Shown here piece after piece: positions 34,761-37,831 of a DNA stretch of 37,831 nt (positions are counted from its first letter, which is position 1; the number at the start of each line of letters is the position of its first letter). Source of the DNA: Gemmatimonas phototrophica (GTDB lineage Bacteria; Latescibacterota; UBA2968; UBA8231); NCBI GenBank assembly GCA_945861755.1, contig CAMAVQ010000023.1:1-37831 (forward strand). Direction: 5' to 3'. The position numbers were made by a program, and so were the translations under genes. Below the pieces are notes generated by a model. It was not told the origin of the DNA. It saw only the letters and a program-made list of their open reading frames with translations, and did not search any database.

Positions 34761-35243
34761 TCAATCGGTGGGCAGCTTGAAGTCTCCCCTGGCAATGGCC
34801 TCCTCCAGCTCGTGGTGGAAGAGGCTATCCAAGTGAGTGGTGAGCTTCCACCCTTCTGGTTCGCGGATAAAATAAAAGAAAGGTGAAGCCTGGGGGGAAT
34901 TTAGGGTGGTGGGGTCGAAGAGAAGGTAGCCGATGCGCCCGTTGATCGACTTTTCTTGGGCGATTTCCCGGCGCAAGGTGCTCTGTAACTGTGCGGGGTT
35001 CTCCTTCCACTCCTTGGCCAGGGCAGCGCGATCGTCGTGATATATACTGGTCCTATAGCTAGCGCTTAAACACGACCATAACAGATCCAGATCGCCGGTG
35101 CCGATGGCTTGTTTGTAGGTTTTGAAGGTGGCTGCCGGTGTAGAGAAGGCGGGATTCTCGCCATGGCAACCGGCAATGCCCGCCAGGGCGCTCAGCAGGA
35201 GCCACAGTAGCATAACAGGCAAATCCAAAGGCCTGAAGCGCAT
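34761..35243 (-). CDS. Small lipoprotein of unknown function
   Basis: I do not recognise a specific family. From ATG 35243 the protein is 160 residues with a lipoprotein signal (MRFRPLDLPVMLLWLLLSAL, AGIAGC) and Cys26 as lipidation site. The mature part begins with ATFKTYKQAIGTGDLDLLWSC, which resembles NTF2-like/DUF4878 lipoproteins where a Y-x-A-(I/L)-x-x-G-D motif starts the fold. It ends FFYFIREPEGWKLTTHLDSL, a typical last beta hairpin, and LPTD. It converges with the anti-sigma-like gene 30 bases away. Confidence 0.7.
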   Translation of the reverse strand: MRFRPLDLPVMLLWLLLSALAGIAGCHGENPAFSTPAATFKTYKQAIGTGDLDLLWSCLSASYRTSIYHDDRAALAKEWKENPAQLQSTLRREIAQEKSINGRIGYLLFDPTTLNSPQASPFFYFIREPEGWKLTTHLDSLFHHELEEAIARGDFKLPTD

Positions 35244-35318
35244 ATTGGGGCAAGGGGTAGGAGGGGTGAGGATCAATCGGTGCGCTGGGTGCGATGGTGC
35301 TGGTTGCGGTGCTGCTGC

Positions 35319-36029
35319 TCAGGTCTTGGTTCGATTGACCAGTAGTTCGATCTCGTCGCGCAATTTGGCGGCTTCCTCGTATTCTTCGCAGACGACCGCC
35401 TGCTCTAGCTTGGTCTGGAGCTGGGTGAGTAGATCTGCGGGGGACGAAGGCGGGGCCGGTTCAGCCGTCAGCGTCGACAGCAGCTCAGTTCCGGTTCTTT
35501 CCCTGGCGGTTGCCCTTACCGAGGCAACCGTTTTTTTCTTGGCCGCGATCAGCTGAGGCTCGAGCTCACTGAAGCGTTCGATGGTCTGTTCGACCTGTGT
35601 TTCCCCTTCCTCAGTTTCATAACCCACCAATTCGAGCAACTCTCTGGTGATGTAGACTGGCGCGCCGGTGCGCAGGGCCAGGGCGATGGCGTCGCTGGGG
35701 CGCGAATCTAATTCGCGCAGCTGGCCCTCCTTTTCGATGGTGATCCTGGCATAGTAGATCTGTTTGCGGGCGGTGTGGATGACAACCCGTCGCACCGGTA
35801 CGGACAAACGATTGAGGATGGAGGTCAGCAAGTCGTAGGAGATGGGTCGCAGCGGTTCGTCCTGGTCGAGTTGCATCTGGATGGCGGCAGCCTCAAACTG
35901 GCCGATGGCGATGGGCAGCAGGCGGGGACGAGAAGGCGTTTTTTCGCACAGCCATAATAAGGGCCTCTCCACTTTGAGGTACGGACTCACCTTTATTATG
36001 GACATTTCCACCAAGGACCGGTCTTCCAT
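35319..36029 (-). CDS. DUF151 (BFN) domain protein with C-terminal UVR motif, copy 1
   Basis: 236 residues. The DUF151/bifunctional-nuclease domain spans about 9-130: LLPIAIGQFEAAAIQMQLDQ, RPISYDLLTSIL and the hallmark LDSRPSDAIALALRTGAPVY. A charged linker of about 60 residues leads to a UvrB/UvrC-type motif at the end (CEEYEEAAKLRDEIELLVN). The domain has been linked to nuclease activity in plants and to protein-protein roles in bacteria; no catalytic residue set is certain. GAGG precedes the ATG nine bases upstream. It lies 47 bases after its paralogue and probably shares the transcript. Confidence 0.87.
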   Translation of the reverse strand: MEDRSLVEMSIIKVSPYLKVERPLLWLCEKTPSRPRLLPIAIGQFEAAAIQMQLDQDEPLRPISYDLLTSILNRLSVPVRRVVIHTARKQIYYARITIEKEGQLRELDSRPSDAIALALRTGAPVYITRELLELVGYETEEGETQVEQTIERFSELEPQLIAAKKKTVASVRATARERTGTELLSTLTAEPAPPSSPADLLTQLQTKLEQAVVCEEYEEAAKLRDEIELLVNRTKT

Positions 36030-36076
36030 AATGATCTACCTCAAATAACGCTGCAGCATTTCAAGGAGAGGAGAAA

Positions 36077-36691
36077 TCAGGTGGCAGCCTGTTGCTCGAG
36101 GCCGGCGATCTGGTCGCGCAGGCGGGCAGCCTCTTCGTAGGCCTCTTCGGCAATGGCCTGGTTGAGGCGTTTCTTGAGCAGTTCCAGGTGGCTGAGAGAC
36201 TCTGCCGACGGGAGGACCGGGAGAGGGAGTTGAGGCAGCTCTTCGGCCGGGTCGGGGGCCGGCAAGTGAAGAGCTTTAGGCAGTTCTTCGGCAGACCAGG
36301 GCCGGCCGGCTTCTGCCAGGACCGCCGGCGCAGCGTAGATGGGTGCGCCGGTCCGCAAGGCCAGGGCGACGGCGTCGCTGGGGCGCGAATCCAACGAGAC
36401 GACGCTGCCATCGCTGTTTTCTAGGTGGACTTCGGCGTAGAAGGTGCCTTCGTGCAGGTCGGTGATCTCGACCTTGAGCACCCGGGCTTCGATTTCTCTC
36501 AAGAGGGTGCAGGCCAAGTCATAGCTGATGGGGCGCAGCGGCTTCTGGTTGTTGTGCGCCATGGAGATCGCGATCGCCTCAAAAGGACCGATGACGATCT
36601 GAAGACAAATGTCTCCCTCTTTTTGTTTGAGCACGAGGCGGGGGTAGGATTGGGCGTTGAGGTATACCCCGCCCACCACCATTTCGACCAT
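36077..36691 (-). CDS. DUF151 (BFN) domain protein with C-terminal UVR motif, copy 2
   Basis: 204 residues from ATG 36691 (MVEMVVGGVYLNAQSYPRLV). The DUF151 signature IGPFEAIAISMAHNNQKPLR, RPISYDLACTLL and LDSRPSDAVALALRTGAPIY aligns closely with copy 1. The end is again a UVR motif (EEAYEEAARLRDQIAGLEQQ). The linker between the two parts is proline/leucine-rich (PAPDPAEELPQLPLPVLP) and unlike copy 1. Identical architecture side by side indicates tandem duplication followed by divergence. It follows the ccm genes by about 110 bases. Confidence 0.87.
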   Translation of the reverse strand: MVEMVVGGVYLNAQSYPRLVLKQKEGDICLQIVIGPFEAIAISMAHNNQKPLRPISYDLACTLLREIEARVLKVEITDLHEGTFYAEVHLENSDGSVVSLDSRPSDAVALALRTGAPIYAAPAVLAEAGRPWSAEELPKALHLPAPDPAEELPQLPLPVLPSAESLSHLELLKKRLNQAIAEEAYEEAARLRDQIAGLEQQAAT

Positions 36692-36802
36692 AGCCGCTAT
36701 CGGGGTTGGGGCTGACTGACGTGTAAATCTTGAAGAAATATAACATGGCCTGGAAGTCAGTGTCAACCAGCGTTGTCTCCCCTCCTTGCGGGCCAGGGGG
36801 AA

Positions 36803-36967
36803 TTAGGCAGGGCGCTCTTGCTGGACGGCGGCCAGCTTTTGTTGCAGCAGGGCGATCTCCTGTTGCAGCTGCTTCTGCCGGATCTGCAGGCGCCAGACAA
36901 AGCCGAAGAAGATGACCCAAATGGCAGTGTAGCCGGCGAACAGGCTAGAGAGGTTGTCCATATTCAT
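36803..36967 (-). CDS. CcmD-like small membrane protein
   Basis: Short gene of 54 residues: MNMDNLSSLFAGYTAIWVIF, then FGFVWRLQIRQKQLQQEI and a Gln/Leu-rich coiled tail ending QQERPA. One N-terminal transmembrane helix followed by a cytoplasmic coiled segment, directly after ccmC, is the CcmD pattern; CcmD releases haem-loaded CcmE from CcmC in system I. The ATG shares ATGA with the ccmC stop; ATG 36961 is an alternative. The family is very divergent, so the name rests mainly on position and topology. Confidence 0.8.
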   Translation of the reverse strand: MNMDNLSSLFAGYTAIWVIFFGFVWRLQIRQKQLQQEIALLQQKLAAVQQERPA

Positions 36968-37665
36968 CTCCGTTCATCAGGGAGGAGCGCTTCGGCCTGC
37001 CGGCGCAGTTGGGCCAGCAACTGCGCTCCTTTTTCAATTTGATAGCGCCACCTCAACAAATAAAAAAAGAAAAGGAAGATGGCCAGATAAGAAGCGTACT
37101 TGGTGTAGACCATGCGTGGATCAAGCGAGACTTGCTGAGGATGGAGTTGTTGTTCGGGGGACCACAACTTGATGGAATAGTGGACCAGCGGCACATTGAC
37201 GAAACCGATAATACCCAGGACTGCGGCGAAACGCCGGGTCTGCAAAGGGCTTGTTCCGTACGCGCGCACCATTAGATATGCGGTGTACATGGTGAACATG
37301 ATCAGCATGGAGGTGAGTCTGGGTTCCCAGCGCCACCAGGCCCCCCAGATAGGTTTTGCCCAGATGGGACCGGTGATCAGGACGATCAACGAGAAGGCTA
37401 CCCCCAGCTCGGCGGCGCTCAGGGCCAACTGATCCCAGCGGTCCTCTTGGGTGCGCAGGTACTGGATGCTGGCTATAAAAACGATGAAAAAAGCCAGGAA
37501 GGAGGTGATAGCCGAGGGCACATGAAAGTAGAAGATGCGCTGGACCACGCCCATCTGGGTTTCTGTGGGCACGTAGACGAACACCATGTACAGGGCCAAT
37601 ATCATGCTGGCAAAAACCAGGGCAGAGAAAAGCCCGGAAAGGCGGTCGGACATAGGAAACCTCAT
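36964..37665 (-). CDS. ccmC: Haem exporter/ligase protein CcmC
   Basis: Six-helix membrane protein of 233 residues in cytochrome c maturation system I; it attaches haem to CcmE. The tryptophan-rich WWD motif is WGAWWRWEPRLTSM (107-120), flanked by two conserved histidines, His48 in IFYFHVP and His162 in PLVHYSIKLW, which coordinate haem. The ATG at 37665 shares ATGA with the ccmB stop, which decides the start. System I needs CcmE, CcmF and CcmH too; they are not in this window. It would serve the two-haem cytochrome encoded 6.5 kb away. Confidence 0.93.
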   Translation of the reverse strand: MRFPMSDRLSGLFSALVFASMILALYMVFVYVPTETQMGVVQRIFYFHVPSAITSFLAFFIVFIASIQYLRTQEDRWDQLALSAAELGVAFSLIVLITGPIWAKPIWGAWWRWEPRLTSMLIMFTMYTAYLMVRAYGTSPLQTRRFAAVLGIIGFVNVPLVHYSIKLWSPEQQLHPQQVSLDPRMVYTKYASYLAIFLFFFYLLRWRYQIEKGAQLLAQLRRQAEALLPDERR

Positions 37666-37831
37666 TCCTCGACGACGTAGTCGAATAGCAGCAGGGACAG
37701 GGTGGAGAACACCACGCTGTAGACCCCGAGGATGCGCAGGTAGGGGTAGTACTCTTCGGGACTCCGCTCCTGAAAAATCAGGGCGGTGGTCCCTACACAG
37801 GAGATAATTACTGGATCGACCATGGGTAAGA
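37662..37831 (-). CDS. ccmB: Haem exporter permease CcmB, C-terminal end only
   Basis: The gene enters from the right edge; about 55 codons are visible. The translated end reads MVDPVIISCVGTTALIF, then a polar loop QERSPEEYYPYLRI and a final helix SVVFSTLSLLLFDYVVEE before TGA. The last helix and its acidic end match CcmB, the ABC-2-type membrane subunit that pairs with the CcmA ATPase. Order ccmB-ccmC-ccmD with ATGA overlaps is the standard system I operon and strengthens an otherwise short match. Confidence 0.78.
   Translation of the reverse strand, partial: LPMVDPVIISCVGTTALIFQERSPEEYYPYLRILGVYSVVFSTLSLLLFDYVVEE

Overview
The window is the replication-origin region of a Gram-negative bacterial chromosome. 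Genes left of about 16.5 kb lie almost entirely on the minus strand. Genes from 16.66 to 29.0 kb lie on the plus strand, so the strand switch falls between dnaA and rpmH. The Gram-negative assignment rests on YidC with a periplasmic domain, lipoproteins, a Ccm cytochrome c maturation system and MnmE/RsmG next to YidC. A small two-haem cytochrome resembling the reaction-centre cytochrome family, two DUF151-UVR proteins and the RNase G/E-rplU-rpmA block fit Acidobacteriota or a neighbouring phylum. This placement is inference and could be wrong.

Left part (1-7.4 kb, minus strand): a sugar-type ABC transporter (two permeases and a binding lipoprotein, no ATPase) is followed by fumarase C, a decayed piece of a GH116 glycosidase and a partial soluble transhydrogenase (sthA). 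Upstream of it lie a YceI-family periplasmic protein and a three-tRNA operon (Ser-UGA, Ser-GCU, Gln-CUG), each with a clear promoter and terminator.

Origin core (7.4-21.4 kb): gyrA, gyrB, dciA (DUF721), recF, dnaN and dnaA run leftward. rpmH, rnpA, yidD, yidC, mnmE and rsmG run rightward. DnaA boxes form two clusters, one between dnaN and dnaA and one just after rsmG. Three parS sites lie between mnmE and rsmG, and the third overlaps the rsmG start. The parA and parB genes are not in the window.

Right of the origin (21.4-29.0 kb, plus strand): a CDP-alcohol phosphatidyltransferase, thymidylate kinase with an altered P-loop, an S41 processing protease, RNase G/E, ribosomal proteins L21 and L27, and succinyl-CoA synthetase (sucCD).

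Far right (29.0-37.8 kb, mostly minus strand): a CPBP membrane protease, the two-haem cytochrome, two glycosyltransferases, a probable structured small RNA gene divergent from a HTH regulator, a HEAT-repeat lipoprotein, an orphan zinc-finger anti-sigma-like protein, a second lipoprotein, two tandem DUF151-UVR proteins and a cytochrome c maturation operon (ccmB partial, ccmC, ccmD).

The most novel-looking item is the small RNA gene at about 32.60-32.80 kb. It has its own consensus promoter and terminator, and its predicted first nucleotide begins a perfect 9-bp end-closing stem. It could be a divergent 6S RNA or an undescribed family.
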